From NCBI GenBank assembly GCA_021846845.1, contig JAJZWB010000007.1:1-45332 (forward strand): a stretch of 45,332 bases of DNA, in the 5' to 3' direction. Every line of letters starts with the position of its first letter. Positions within the stretch are counted from its first letter, which is position 1. The notes below the pieces were generated by a model. That model saw only the letters and a program-made list of their open reading frames with translations, made no database searches and was not told the origin of the DNA. Positions 44,401 to 45,332 of this stretch are shown piece by piece. Both the position numbers and the translations under genes were made by a program. Source of the stretch: Actinomycetes bacterium (lineage in GTDB: Bacteria > Actinomycetota > Thermoleophilia > Solirubrobacterales > Solirubrobacteraceae).

Positions 44401-45031
44401 GACGTTCGACAAGGGCGTGCCGGTCACGCTGCAGAGCATCTATCCGACGTATGGCGGCCCCGACACGATCACGGTCGGCGGTGTCGGCGGGGTTGTGATC
44501 GGCGGTCCCGGTGGGTCGACCATCTCGGTCGCGCCCGGGGCGGTCGGTTCATCCGATGCGGTTGTGTCAGGGTCGGGCGTGGCGGGCTATGACGCGGCGA
44601 CCGGCACGTGGGTGGTCGTCTCGCCTGCGCCCACTGCGCCGCCTGGGGGCACCTCTCAGGGAGGGGCGACCGCGCCCGTGGCGGGTCCGGCGCCGACGCC
44701 TGTGTCGCCGGTGGCGGTCCAGCCGGCCGCGCCCATCTCCTCCCAGGGCAATGCGGGCAACCCTGAGAGCGGGAAGGGCACGGCAGGCAAGCCCAAGGGC
44801 GGGAAGCCCAAGCGCGGGAAGGGCAGGCGCGGCAAGCCCAAGCGCGGGAAGGGCAGGCGCGGGAAGGGCAGGCGCGGCAAGCCCAAGCGCGGGAAGGGCA
44901 GGCGCGGCAAGCCCAAGCGCGGGAAGGGCAGGCGCGGCAAGCCCAAGCGCGGGAAGGGCAAGCGCGGGAAGGGCAAGGCCAGGAGGGGCAAGCGGGGCTC
45001 AGGGGCCGGCGGCGGGCGGCGTAGGCGGTAA
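14459..45031 (+). CDS. Giant multidomain surface adhesin, about 10,190 residues
   Basis: One uninterrupted frame of 30.6 kb, about 1 MDa. A signal anchor (14630-14695) follows the basic RRQRRF. Then come an Arg-rich patch (14870-14930), a low-complexity Ala/Ser/Pro/Gly linker (to about 16380), a ZU5-like domain (about 16390-16790) and beta modules of type WT(L/I)DG...GADTLxGP, with a seven-bladed propeller inserted (18619-19510). A beta-solenoid with two TGDPVVY...YYVI modules (22410-23000) leads to alternating 62-residue repeats (24650-32000) and Cys/Trp-rich segments (34200-36480). The end is FHA-like solenoid (to 41600), RTX-like repeats (GGSGSDSIF, AGSGNDLIH; 41630-44560) and a Lys/Arg/Gly tail. 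The likely role is adhesion or matrix formation. The start is uncertain: TTG 14291, ATG 14378, 14459 and 14630 are all in frame. Bases 14378-14458 use rare codons (TTA, AGA, AGT), so 14459 or 14630 is preferred. No toxin or sortase motif at the C-terminus. Confidence 0.93.
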   Translation: MPPLRLGASIGSGAGRLERLGAGLRRGLTPAYAGTAPGPLGAGLGLSGLGTRRQRRFMALLALLALALPYAVGYGGLMRLELGATTAPAPLPVFDVPLAQFPAMGMPRFRPGSPARSAPAAVSRPAIAGPAVASVPVAARRVVRIVRRRVVRRIAAMGNSYSLVPVRRRPSSAPAPASAARGLARALSQAPVVGNSTPVAPMASPSAGGSPASYAAAPVVSSQATAAPVVSSQATSAQPVTAPAAPVAASTANVVAAASSSPSSAGPSSSTASSAPAPGASASSPSPGQSGAPGSGAPGSPASGAPASGTVGAPGVTGSSPGAARAASPPDRATSPRETSAPTPSSTGSSLGTKPTSGAQPSGATGTSSGVSSGSGGTSAGASSNAPSSGSSVSTTAPSSSETPPSGSGSGISTGGGSAAGSGGGPGGGSAAGSGGGSAAGSGGGSAAGSGGGSAAGSGGGSAAGSGGGSVVGQPSTPSVAAMPAAISTVSVAPASPAAISSGPVAVTTTQPVPAAVTVPAVNVQAAPVATTQTTFLVASPAAAPASVGSTSLSSSGGSGVQLPVVTSSAAAGGSTSAGASSSPSAVTGPAVAPTAGPSQSSSGAPAPATAVAPPAGAGTVSSRYAAPASVAVAQAAARGPPSITYGPVLIDAATGGSIDAGAATLSFAPGALPADAYVSVTVVAAPSINGLSAASQAYELKAIDAQTGALIEHFASPPQLMVNIGGGVAPDSQIYYLPPSGSPVPIASIVDPSTGTVTAGLPHFSTYVVASGVWNISVTGTGTQTLTLRVDNNQLVALQNGAITQTPLSGLTGVSVSGAAGVGVNLVLDITGGAITVPVAFTGASGTTNSLSVPYASGQANWTWDGTTLRGTSTVADFAGVTAVGVQALSVDPSFVQQLTGPSSASQTWTLDGTQAGFIDGLSFSGVTSIVSGTGTDVLQTALTGLAASSSGTALGVSYSGMSSVKSGIQAASFGYVAPSGDNAITLGAGPSSSLLTVTDVNTTQDPTTGANQVTTTTTTFAAPSALLSIVGDPSATTSITVDPGLGLLGQLSLQADAATVVLGGGTVGVTLAEPASLQNISTTHNTVVSVSGSDLSIAENFSSVLVPLTGITSLTITGAGQGNDNVALDVAGGPIPFPVSFTGGAGQNLLALQDLTGGTAWSWNGTSGSVTSTAATAEFGPVTFAGLSSIEILAGSATATNTLTDTAGNSTWTLDGTGQGNVNGLAFSGFTAIVGAGTDTLLAPVAPVGGLVLGLAYSGIKTTKIAAAQTFTFVAPAGGNTITVADAGSGIGITDVNAVSGTTTLDIPTPSSGLVIVASSGQNSFNVGQLGNFSGQLTFVGAGSDTLSGPQNAMSWTITQAGSGSGAPASSSPLQWATNGQQLASTITALSCTSAGICVATDNQGGVYTASDPSSAWTRQQGVDGSRALTALSCTSAECVAVDGAGNAVVSSSPTVAGSWSVVAIDAGHSLTGVSCVTSPGSGQSGPQTTCAATDNAGNVLTAVDPGAQTAWTSASVDGTTALTGVSCGTPTLCVAVDASGNVVVSNQPAGGASSWTATQVDPGTKLAAVSCNDQSVCVVTDSAGQAFVSQDPATGAWTHTSVDGTSAVGSVSCADGLCVAVDASGTPLISTDPASGSWGSYLGAVPLGGQQGFVSCASATACVALSASGQVSVGTPADPAGFSGTIYFTGIGVLNSRGGADSLAGPVANTATWTITGQTGAGTIADTSSGSPVQMISFQGIQTLIAGSGIPGSDTLVGPGNEKWTLTGAGAGTLGLSGGPTLAFYGFDQLTGTAGDQLTGPSSGKTVYALQPGGGFAVDGVTVTGVYAVTASGLTGINGDTVMGDSTQATWTVSGGASVSIAAGVGQTYTFAGVASLESGSAGDTLIGPAGGSTWSVDGNGSGQLDPAGATAPLQFIAFKSLVGSGSDTLNAPGYTSTGPSSGTVAGASFSGMQTVNSVTVPVFTYYGAAAGSDTPVIEAYTGPSGIQMEITGGSFGTVLFADPTTQLVIDMAGNSNTVTLASLDPNVGGLQINGGGGTGNELVAQGASFTTDGAGSGTVTPPGAAAGSYTGFQVLAGGTSLTGPSTGGPTDWTLTGQRQGTLGTVSFSGIATLIGTSGADSLTGPSGATVWSVTGNNSGSVDGTGFQGFYDLNGGGGGTQTLDGPAGGGGSFVITGLTDVSVAGMTFTGFGNVVGQGTGNVINSPCAGSAPSDQCGGIAYSGMQSVTVGPPTTYTYDPSTSADTITVSADPGHPGYITIADNSGATAIADPSGALVILAKGSGDTVVLSSLDASFNASLEIYGVRAIPLGPRTTTAVQTGSQSSLATNALIAATESVSVAGHLSLGAGDLFVVADRFTVAAGAGVTTSGAIDVLAQATTNLGNAIAGGTSLSDAITIGDNATLTGGSISLIAMATDTAGFGDQLASGSGGLGSALDIAGTVLKTLGPILLGTLPLSVIVKSASSSITIGSGDQLQATSGSLQVLAYSTLTSQGKTKSELFSIGYAQAVTSATISVAAGAALDATGAVSVLADASSIATLTAQTPQYLGVNPPYPGRVALSLAVTYADVTATATLAAGATVTAGQTANFNALGTLTSEPSAGTSQNNNGQVGMAISIGLSNSDVAATVDGSITADMAAGSVTTLLFDPTVTNPTSVGYVDTTANTIFVGPNVLQTGDPVVYQDSGGDPVGGPLLGLVPGSTYYVIKLAGDPNRIQLADTLQGALTGQVQKFDNLGGTATTIVKTFDASAILPATNQIVISLDRAGGNQFNLFGTPLITGEPVIYRQGGANPAIPGLVDGQVYYVIVPQSQYDATGSTPGFAFTNHETIQLAASLTAAEAGQALSLGCPATPTAGGACDGSGYTLVAPHQLVSAQTAGVGVTAAFTAADQAQATAVIADPTQKILGSRKLANLSSFIQLGTQGLSNYVINMLAWKLAGEAGSQLDQSKIPAKPKVAVGGAVSFIYADHAVSATIGAGATIVSGGDLNVLATASDSAQAYATSAITGQTNDPKAKLVGDSQYQTAVSLALGIVDVSNSATTAVGSGAALNSPAAMWIGSGVTYPWLTSLSNLPGNIAQLVGSLSSGGAVTVITDLLGELQNSLPGLFANGFAQAGAQAAKTSIGGQIVFLWFDGSAVTSIGDGASINQNVAHPAADQTVVVSAENINQLILGAGLTLISNNNGLALGLTNGSSGAAVAPTSEGNGSSGVGGAIVGLVLTDTTTAYVGTGVKITTGAQGVLAVTATEYDAEFALSQAGAAADTTAVSGSVTFYVQNSDTTAQIDTGAQITGGPVIVAATSLETAINSAGDIVSGHGTGIGISIALAIVNRTTQAIIGSSNLSAPGSGGTKISISGPLSVSAVNGGSLWGFAIAGSVVTPQPLTADSTDPLDGVSLPALFGEQPSATDHPGVKTGVAIAGAATVNEVTDTTIAAVNDLGTISTGTAAVAVSATQNTDVATGTGAIAANNGAGSQRNVALAGAFSLNQVTDLTEALLAGTQIPVAGSLTVSATRGGRIDTGTVGAAGAKPSGSSDGLAGSVSWDQVNATTEAVLAGVVATVSGDASVSALDSAQQISIGGGIGVGGQVGVGASLALNQVTQTTEALLVPLTVGTGTSAVTTDPSLTIGGGYSQSATDASQIIAVGLSAGIGQSAVAATMAINLGTTSAQATTTDASITTNGGDISITSTDNSAIDSGVGSLALGAIQPSKDPENASNSSVRLAIGISIAVNSIDQSAPVTLTGTTLRSSGRIVLAGDATGSIYSVAVAGGGSFLGSGNQSGFQFAGAGVVVINEITGTLGVTVSGGSLTSGPGSAITLSASDSSQINADAGAGALLVSLSPGQLNVAAGAAAAVNSIARTIEATTNGTVLTAGTAQAPGAISVTAGSSSGIDTFSLGIAGAITSGSGGGASFAGAGSGAGSTVANSLLATIDGGSVLAPAGLTVKATDSSRIDTTAGAVSITVARGPPVGLAVGISVAANDIGNTIAAHVNGATSVSADGIAVEAQSSATIDVVTFAGSGAANVPTGSGATFTFAGAGAGSGNYIHDTITAALAGDAQITSTAPAATQANPNPVSGAITVSATDQATIDAKAGAGALGLSISTNQSGATVTIGAAAAVNTVTDTVTATLAGPGLTPGSLTQLTSSGPVSVTASSTATISVLTVGIAGALQAGPSAAFSGAFAGAGSGSGNQLGVTVSATVGAVDMSLLTGALTVSATDASAITADAGGAALAIAAGQSAVALAVGISVAQNSIADAVTARLTGATVGSYGSPAGPVDVSASSQASIQSLTVAGAASVAVANGGPVGGAFGGAGSATVNSVADVTTASVDGSSVIDASSLTVSATDAVRVKADAGSGALAIGAGTDAGASGAAAAAVSVNSVTDSVSAQLAGSSSVLLGSGALAITATDSANVSSLAIGIGGSGGGGTEVGVALSGAGSESHNNVAETVAAQIASSTVQQAGVVQVQAIESATIDSAAGSGAISASGSDVGAGSIAIGASVAGNVIAPTVSATLDAASVQSSRSVLVAATSGDQISAKAIGGGLAVAGSGQLAAGIAFSGAFATNRITPQIAAQITGSTAGTPLNAYSTLTTGCGGVPVSGQVVLCATDAGASISAQAVGVSLDASFGGEVGGSLSIGASVAANTIGGSVQAYIEGSTVSTSSGITAYAISSASIQALAVAASLAAGVGGSVGVGLSGAGAQATNVILTAVGAYASNSSVTSAQLTLTATDSSQISALIVAASASVGLGSNGFGASIGVSLAQNYIGYDPAASAAPAGSVSSDSTLTSGLAAGTDVVIASGVGKGDVYEYIGPTITAQQNPSINLQYEDYADTSRWLQINLTPSAQQIRAYTQSSTITTGQLALDATSSEQISATVAAVSVAVAGGSNGLGLSGAGASDVNTIDTQVLAFISGGPISASGVTLSAADSSSITAGTGAGSLAAAGGSMGGSLSIGVAVADNQITADTEAYIAGAPQLSVGSGGVSLTATHSATISATTSAASIAASFGGNLAASLTGAGAAATNTITPTTLTHIDNSTVDSGGGVSLSSHDSSTITATVVASSAALAIGGSAGVGLSIGASVVNNTIGTAQNRGQVTATIDGSHVVSGGTVSQVATDTATISAVVAAGSAAISGGSDIGVGLAGAGAGATNSIALDVLATIDSNATVDAVAVSVGVSDSSQVSATAAGVALGAAFGTVGVGVAVGAGVATNRIDNNVNATIAQGTVSTAPVFASPTGQSVQVEPGDTVVAPSTAPQYYTGQSGTQISGSNGAVAVTTVNVSPGTIVGVSPGYLSPSYTTASGTQKVYTDTTVQVAPGYAAGGVAGQVYAYVGPNAVSLDLGTQNYAGSDWVAIGGTAGASYAYVGPAAALDLNAQNYADSSLWRPVAGSAGAVYAYQGGPATLNLLAQDYSAAPWTPVAPAGVTLSSSESATINATAAGASLAASLSPAAAVSFAGAGAEAQNVILGQSNAFIDGGSVTSAGALSLTAHDTSSITAHVISVAASLGGGVDFGGAAAIGSSTAQNLIGWSDTSTRSPNQVEAYISGAAFTVGGALSATATSSAAISALVDSIAVALGVGAVGGAVSGAGVAVVNMVSSDVVASLTGTGATQDNTVGGALTLTAADTSRISATGLAASVTASAGLVSGSISIGVALGSNTVANTVQAFISGVDRVSAPSIGLQATEAAAVTTSSQAVSVATSFSLGASAAGGGANDSATVQNTVGAYISGSTVDSAGTLSLSAADNSTANAQVAAVAVSAAVEAFAGAGSTVATNVSPKVSAELDSSNVTAGGQISLAASADGAAAATAAGAAYSTGASVAASTSSATMAPSVSSYIASGTVTSTGGGISLTSLYNANPDGTEAAPGPGGLGASATTQASTGGLVSGSGASAAATDSGNVQADITGGTLVAAGAIAVNAASWALPRAKTEGYDAGIAGVGSSTATATSNGTTQAYVTGNIAGGGSLSVTSYSTEAPTAAAQAFSGGIIAGDGASAQASSTPDTGGDPAATAYLGAGRIAVTGAADVAATYTPDASSSVTGGSFGGVTVGVSLAGAVSNADVTATVAPGADLATGSLSLIATRAVPSSGYSAQAGADGSSGSVLIGVAATTASADSAGHVTASIGSNVTLPAGDVSIVASDVSGQNADASARAYSALAAGGSTATAGSDVITAATLGANPQTSRGRSGGLTVQAHGTDSNSSSSYAGSGGLISGNAAVSSTSDISSTTAAIDAPAIIYAGAVKVDASHTSGYFAHADSTEASVVGGSGASATASAQTPVNTIVGDASGNSVAIYGSSISITAENQYVSDGAGQNSVSAGAGGGITVNAALSTTTLGASGDTNVNVGNGVTLSATEPNPLSGSGVLIEATSKVGAYDSVSLDTGGLITGAGSSSSMTANLYPTVTIGSGGTIFSTSGVAIGTTTGQSTASTSSYVSTGGLAAVGSTDASTTVNAGQQVTIGSGETVTALGNVTLSAGGDPTGSAPTVLTAYADAEGYVRGFVAIPTASSHVTIVSNSALSIGSGDSLAAGEDVLLQSTRGTLSPNSTGAAHGYELGFIPVTSHDSHPSTSGAGLLSMSQTATATAGAFSHLSITIPNCANDGPFCSSPPAPGAGGMPFTASYFSNVPILNYASQLFGASEPKDIPANVSSTPVGLMVLGSLFASGGDVTVSADQIAGGGTVVANGGASVSVVNNSPDYLQIGDVTIPDIPGGNVVFLGNASSGLNVVQNGQNAPGAILIDNAYSCAQGATNCVGNSPEGPAMFVTGSIVDLGGPLTLESPSGSYFQSGGTQAGSVTENFPNGAAAISPSGGSGAPWLGGNPYSEWQGFMIWPGGNPATNQSGAAGFNGNVAVAYAATALFPGYGNTQALSDALIGYAGSYTAGIMVPGDTSFAGGQYSDPGTYGTLFNGGYFGSIVFYGSCMAYADLQNLQADCPQTIANGLSPAGGSVLLSGSGGAAYFPAVPLEPLGTSAAGYCPPGVAYGSASCYANLGPSLSSSAVYGRDVSISGATVDINTQITAGQPTSWTVVLPSIYKAIFAGLAATGQTMTFPVARIGQRVIYGTYDGLAGTLTLSNISASSGDTTVTIDGGIMNTDPIGQISVNGGLGTINITNQTGATLVLGNLYAGSLAASGASQSSIDINDTSKGLQTLYVHSGGAVTEYTGALNAPQSQLTQVSSTADVNGANTVTYLPQGGQRWQWIEQALLQRQVLADPANYWPTYALGNWQYVMPNGSPNDPWQYCTDSSCSGLTNTPTGWLVTGSNDTTAFDQSISTNATQDWINGAGTDSFHYHGCGNNIGSGCNFGFLKTSNVSDNGGQNNGYANWQYWDPTQMSLAMTMSVNASEPISLSFAGETTGTITVLSDGSVVLAGQVTNPNGSTSITVAPDANGPGGSITWARNGQGQPQITSQNLTLIASGGIGQIGSPMPITITGGTLTAEAGPAGVFLNLNSGATLGTVSSQGAGGYGDVVITAQGTLAQASASTQVTGADISITTGVGSIASTASPLLLSANAGTNPDGTAAQGVVNASAPGDIGLRQVGGDMLVGAISSSGGNVVLQAPGGSILDASGQTAGSVLTQAQVNTILAHLNLEDQGAAVTAFQNTVNSEYALYWRLRTNGTIGQGGAYQLSANSVAAFTPQTAVALALANPTAAEVQSYAAWLYGQTVAFFDNQAYVSYSGPNGVTLPAPGAPLPGGPQPLLGDCPNGSSPGCWQTQDPAFASFNQAFAYTVAPGSAQALAIAGDFVWTTNELLYSINRTSLESSSGTPVGVGIPNVSGHDVTLTAGVGIGQLAAPAQITLAEMRAGNVSNAQAGALALANAPGDVVLAGVDSGSGIGAVTFVLSSQFGATALTGTDAAGNAITITVTGTDQSGNLVGVDSGGNQVTISTIDITQSAPFFIAALGSLTATSANGPSYLQSTTPDINVQQISATGDVSVTAPESILAASGAASPAIVSGGNMRLLAGSGDIAGSVSGTSIAPLVIQVGGTLSSASAGGRLAIEQSTGDLTFGRISAGQDATIDVPGGNLVSTTPLAVAINASSLSVLVNSSFGSATEPIYLAIPGSVSVTAPAGVYIGTLGPNSPLTVGTIRASAGDVTLLVQGDVTLGTVTSSGTVSIFAEGSISEVGDPVTPPTTDAAANPNIVARYGVLKSGVGIGSSNAQIETNFGTLAVSSFGAMWLINYGNLVVDQVPGATIKGLTTGGTLNLTLHSDLTINQPVSSGGAPITEVADGNITVNAGVSSGGGSISVSAGQAVTLTAAGYLSEGSAGTAPVQVDSGTIDPTAALTMSPGSYIAGAAGPVGLTGGGTVTLTDVSTTGSATVTSTRGSIIDGNTAPGAVDVTGGLIALSALTGSIGTSTAPLLVDQTGTGDIGPLTAGSGLYVDLTGGPLHIATATTSSGDVALTVLPSGASSQDIVLDQPTSVVSTGNGSVTLTTPGSLSISPGGTVSATSGLTATASGPVSLTGASLAAGGGELSLTSTGGEIASSGSGLSGASVVLQAAGAILLTSGTTLSAAAGDATITGDPVTIDSASVNAGAGAIGITALGGQLSVQHGSVVSASAGSVTLDAQSGALSVDGSSVTAGTQLTGTAATIVALTTASIHVAGAVSIQGQSLSVDTSGITAAGAVQLTSTLGAVTVDGSSAIFGAGGVTVKSAQALVVTDSSLTAGAGDVTLSSAGPMTLTGSPVAATAGTVSFATSGSALQIIQDQGAQGAVSAATDIIASNAGSLAITGLKLAAGRDVTLGATGPATLGAATIQAGGGPGGGNVAITSQQGLQVQGATAISAASGAVSLMAQDVSVTAGSSVSATGGTVAVTASAGDLSVTAGSSVSAIGGTVQLGSYTGAVSITTGASVAGQNGTTLTATAGGVSVVDSSVSSSGGDVGLSAGLGVSVTGSPVTASVGSVSFTARGGDVALVQDGGGRGLVQAGLDVSGTASGAVTVSSVPLTAGRNIALSAGGAVSLTSVVAGAGTDVTVTAGAALTLSGSSVTAKAGTAALTSSGGDVAVQSGASVTAGADTTLSASGNVLVDATSSVVSGATLTVSGGLDNTAHTVLLEGTFAAPLIEVNVGNGGDAITYEPVSVAGYTQITGGAGNDTITLLLPSIDVADMLAQGQSGPDALVNGTPAQGRPRTVQGVNLPLRNMVDVNGGAGSDTYNIHLSGITAAAPTGTSYIVNVHDSGPPTDVNVLNVYLPASQPNDLLVRANFLALVHPAANAAPTGPFTANYERVNYDSTASLNIFGGGSGDHYYLVDTGTATTVNAGNGNNSFQIGGLFGEPQVAPSAVANGDQISTVQTTEGYLSRGVSNATVINGGSGDNTWVVYAYHAPLKLNAQGGDNTFQVNAFLQIGTGGALSYVPESALTIDGGTGHSSLLVVGTPSADRFAVTSAQVLGAGLNVSYRNLVALQVNGNGGSDTYNVLSTAAGAVTVLDGGSSGSVTFDVGGDVVGQVVAFNADGSPALTNPYAGPHLTSLLAGPLLINGAPVPAPALVPAPQLPTEADAPLPVVAPAQADPNRVATLNVFDDLAQSGQIGTLGQVSAGQYAALGALYAGSDAASLAQSAFGVIGGLGASAAQSISFGTLIKPSTLSFDGGIVYGSVDVVNVMLGSGASSVATEGVFTVSATVQNTITVVQGGGGYKKLVATGGGGYDAPLILLGNTTQDGSFYNSTPSALTGGAMVYSNPGQSVIDASLDPNSVIIYGGVGNSVIYGGGGGDQIFGGSGSDSIFAGSGNDLIHANDGINLDLSHTLAQVLAGDLQAMIVVNQPVGPAVSPTADPLNATSDQIYAGMGHDVIFMDHGVVDQLNNPITGTGGVIDAYTVDPVTFGLSSVFGAYGGSVVVFAGSGQQTIDLAKTSQPNVVLKNGYVDFAGPDSWIQRLSKVGSTDPGAGGNDTITLSNGNDIVIAGPGSDRITGGGGNKIVLGDDGAITWLAGQLSQIVSLDPGVSLHSLRANTITLGNGNDIVFGGSGANTITLGTGHDVVVGALGELTFDKGVPVTLQSIYPTYGGPDTITVGGVGGVVIGGPGGSTISVAPGAVGSSDAVVSGSGVAGYDAATGTWVVVSPAPTAPPGGTSQGGATAPVAGPAPTPVSPVAVQPAAPISSQGNAGNPESGKGTAGKPKGGKPKRGKGRRGKPKRGKGRRGKGRRGKPKRGKGRRGKPKRGKGRRGKPKRGKGKRGKGKARRGKRGSGAGGGRRRR
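15701..15868 (+). repeat. GGGSAAGS coding repeats in the giant gene linker
   Basis: Six copies of a 24-bp unit encoding GGGSAAGS, the first followed by one degenerate GGGP, and ending in GGGSVVGQ. The near-identical DNA, differing mainly as GGTTCG versus GGATCG, indicates recent slippage. The product is a flexible linker between the membrane-proximal part and the first folded domain. Confidence 0.9.
18619..19510 (+). other. Seven-bladed Cys-paired propeller domain inside the giant protein
   Basis: Seven repeats of about 40-50 residues follow the pattern (A/V)SC-x4-14-C(V/A)A(V/T)D..G...S.DP....W....VD. Each blade has two cysteines, 14 in all. Seven blades is a standard closed propeller. Flanking beta-module sequence is split by it: SWTITQAGSGS lies before and GTIYFTGIGVL...GADSLAGP after. 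Confidence 0.85.
24650..32000 (+). repeat. About 36 alternating 62-residue solenoid repeats in the giant protein
   Basis: Repeats recur about every 180-190 bp. Each has a strand like (S/T)ATDSSxIxAxAG, a Gly/Ala run, an Asn-centred turn and a strand like VxAxIxGSxV. From about 25600 to 31800 the Asn turn alternates between type A (IGxSVAxNxI) and type B (GAGAxxxNxI). Confidence 0.85.
40380..41450 (+). repeat. Diverged internal duplication in the giant gene
   Basis: Two protein segments of about 145 residues align end to end: 40380-40810 (DSSLTAGAGDVTLSS..., LTGSPVAATAGTVSF..., LAAGRDVTL...) and 41020-41450 (DSSVSSSGGDVGLSA..., VTGSPVTASVGSVSF..., LTAGRNIAL...), about 640 bp apart. The second copy has markedly different codon use. 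A shorter pair (VTAGSSVSATGG / VTAGSSVSAIGG) lies between them near 40830-40950. Confidence 0.75.
41630..44560 (+). other. RTX-like calcium-binding repeat region of the giant protein
   Basis: Scattered nonapeptide-like motifs include GGAGNDTIT, GGAGSDTYN, GGSGSDSIF, AGSGNDLIH, AGMGHDVIF, AGPGSDRIT, LGNGNDIVF and LGTGHDVVV. They are densest at 43555-43650 and 44090-44390. Such motifs bind Ca2+ in hemolysin-type proteins and drive folding after export. A Pro/Ala linker near 42890-42965 separates two clusters. Confidence 0.75.
44786..45028 (+). repeat. Polycationic tail encoded by 30-bp tandem repeats
   Basis: The last 81 residues contain 45 Lys/Arg and no acidic residue. Five copies of a 30-bp unit encode GKPKRGKGRR (the last copy GKPKRGKGKR), with a partial GKGRR copy after the second, and the end is GGGRRRR. 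Near-identity at DNA level points to recent expansion by slippage. Confidence 0.93.
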
Positions 45032-45225
45032 GCGGTCGCCGGTGTCGTCGCGAGTGGCCTCAAGTGTCGGTGACTTGAATCCGAGGTGGGGTTTGCGGGG
45101 TGGGTCTCTGAGCTGTAGGCTGAGCGGTAGGCCGTGGACGCGAGGTCGCGGCTGCGGGGGCGGTGAAGCGGTTGCGGGTTTGTCTGGTAAGCGGGCGCCG
45201 AGCCCATTTCTGTGACGGAGGTTTG
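45032..45225 (+). other. Intergenic region after the giant gene
   Basis: 194 bp. TCAAGT (45060-45065) and ACTTGA (45073-45078) form a 6-bp hairpin that may end the giant transcript; a weaker CCGGCG/CGCCGG pair (45006-45042) brackets the giant gene's stop. No copy of the 4120/4513 promoter element is found. Codon-like composition is G/T-richer than upstream. Confidence 0.4.
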
Positions 45226-45332
45226 ATGAGTCTCAAGCGGGTTTGGCGTGTTGGGGCGGTTGGGGCCGTGTGTGCGACGGCGGGCGCGCTGGTCGGCCTG
45301 CCGTGGGCTGACGCGAGCTCTTCGTCGGTGGC
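45226..45332 (+). CDS. Secreted protein of unknown function, 5' end only
   Basis: ATG at 45226 follows GGAGG by four bases. The 35 visible residues begin MSLKRVWRVG and continue as a hydrophobic Ala/Gly/Val core ending near PWADASSSS, a classical Sec signal peptide. The mature part is cut by the window end, so function cannot be named. It lies 194 bp after the giant gene on the same strand, and codons ending in G or T (GTT, TGT, CGT, GGG) are more common than in most of the window. It could be a partner of the giant protein or another surface protein. Confidence 0.75.
   Translation, partial: MSLKRVWRVGAVGAVCATAGALVGLPWADASSSSV

Noticed and set aside
14459-45031. Giant gene as a polymorphic toxin or contact-dependent inhibition protein
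   Set aside because: Long solenoid and FHA-like repeats suggest it, but the C-terminus is a Lys/Arg/Gly tail without a toxin domain, no immunity-like small gene follows, and no TPS signature or partner transporter is seen.
44700-45031. Sortase-type anchor at the end of the giant protein
   Set aside because: No LPXTG-like motif and no hydrophobic segment precede the basic tail.

Overview
The window is high-GC DNA (mostly G/C at third codon positions) from what is most likely an actinomycete of the Thermoleophilia/Solirubrobacterales type. The clue is family style: secreted proteins joining an ASPM/choice-of-anchor-D-like domain, a collagen-like GXY stretch and a C-terminal domain ending in a PGRY(I/R)L(T/I)L-like strand, plus a seven-bladed 'VSC...CVAVD' propeller. 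This placement is an inference from domain style; no rRNA is present.

Layout. (1) 1-1400: the 3' end of a YjbQ-type gene, a PECR/DECR-like SDR gene with a CTG start, a six-unit tandem repeat, tRNA-Gly(TCC) and tRNA-Pro(GGG). (2) 1400-2260: a decayed tyrosine-integrase gene beside tRNA-Pro, having lost its start codon and its catalytic domain. (3) 2282-6388: two divergent secreted collagen-like proteins. One carries a six-bladed YWT propeller and the other a glycine-rich domain. They share a 538-bp intergenic region in which each start codon is preceded, at nearly the same distance, by the same 21-bp element plus CTTAG. (4) 6626-11358: a translationally coupled SbcD/SbcC-like pair (YhaO/YhaN type). 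(5) 11503-14265: a type II sulfide:quinone oxidoreductase like the mitochondrial enzyme, then an MFS transporter. (6) 14459-45031: a single uninterrupted gene of about 30.6 kb for a roughly 10,200-residue surface protein, two thirds of the window. (7) 45226-end: the start of another secreted protein.

The giant protein reads, in order: signal anchor; Arg-rich patch; Ala/Ser/Pro/Gly linker with six GGGSAAGS units; ZU5-like domain; beta modules interrupted by a seven-bladed Cys-paired propeller; a long solenoid whose roughly 62-residue repeats alternate strictly between two types; Cys- and Trp-rich inserts; FHA-like solenoid; RTX-like calcium-binding repeats; and a polycationic Lys/Arg/Gly tail in place of a recognisable wall-sorting signal. 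Every cysteine I can find in it lies in a close pair.

The most interesting material is the envelope system: one megadalton adhesin and two smaller collagen-like proteins, a duplicated promoter element for the smaller pair, and basic C-terminal tails on two of the three. No sortase, S-layer or dedicated secretion gene is in the window. No transposon or CRISPR array was seen.
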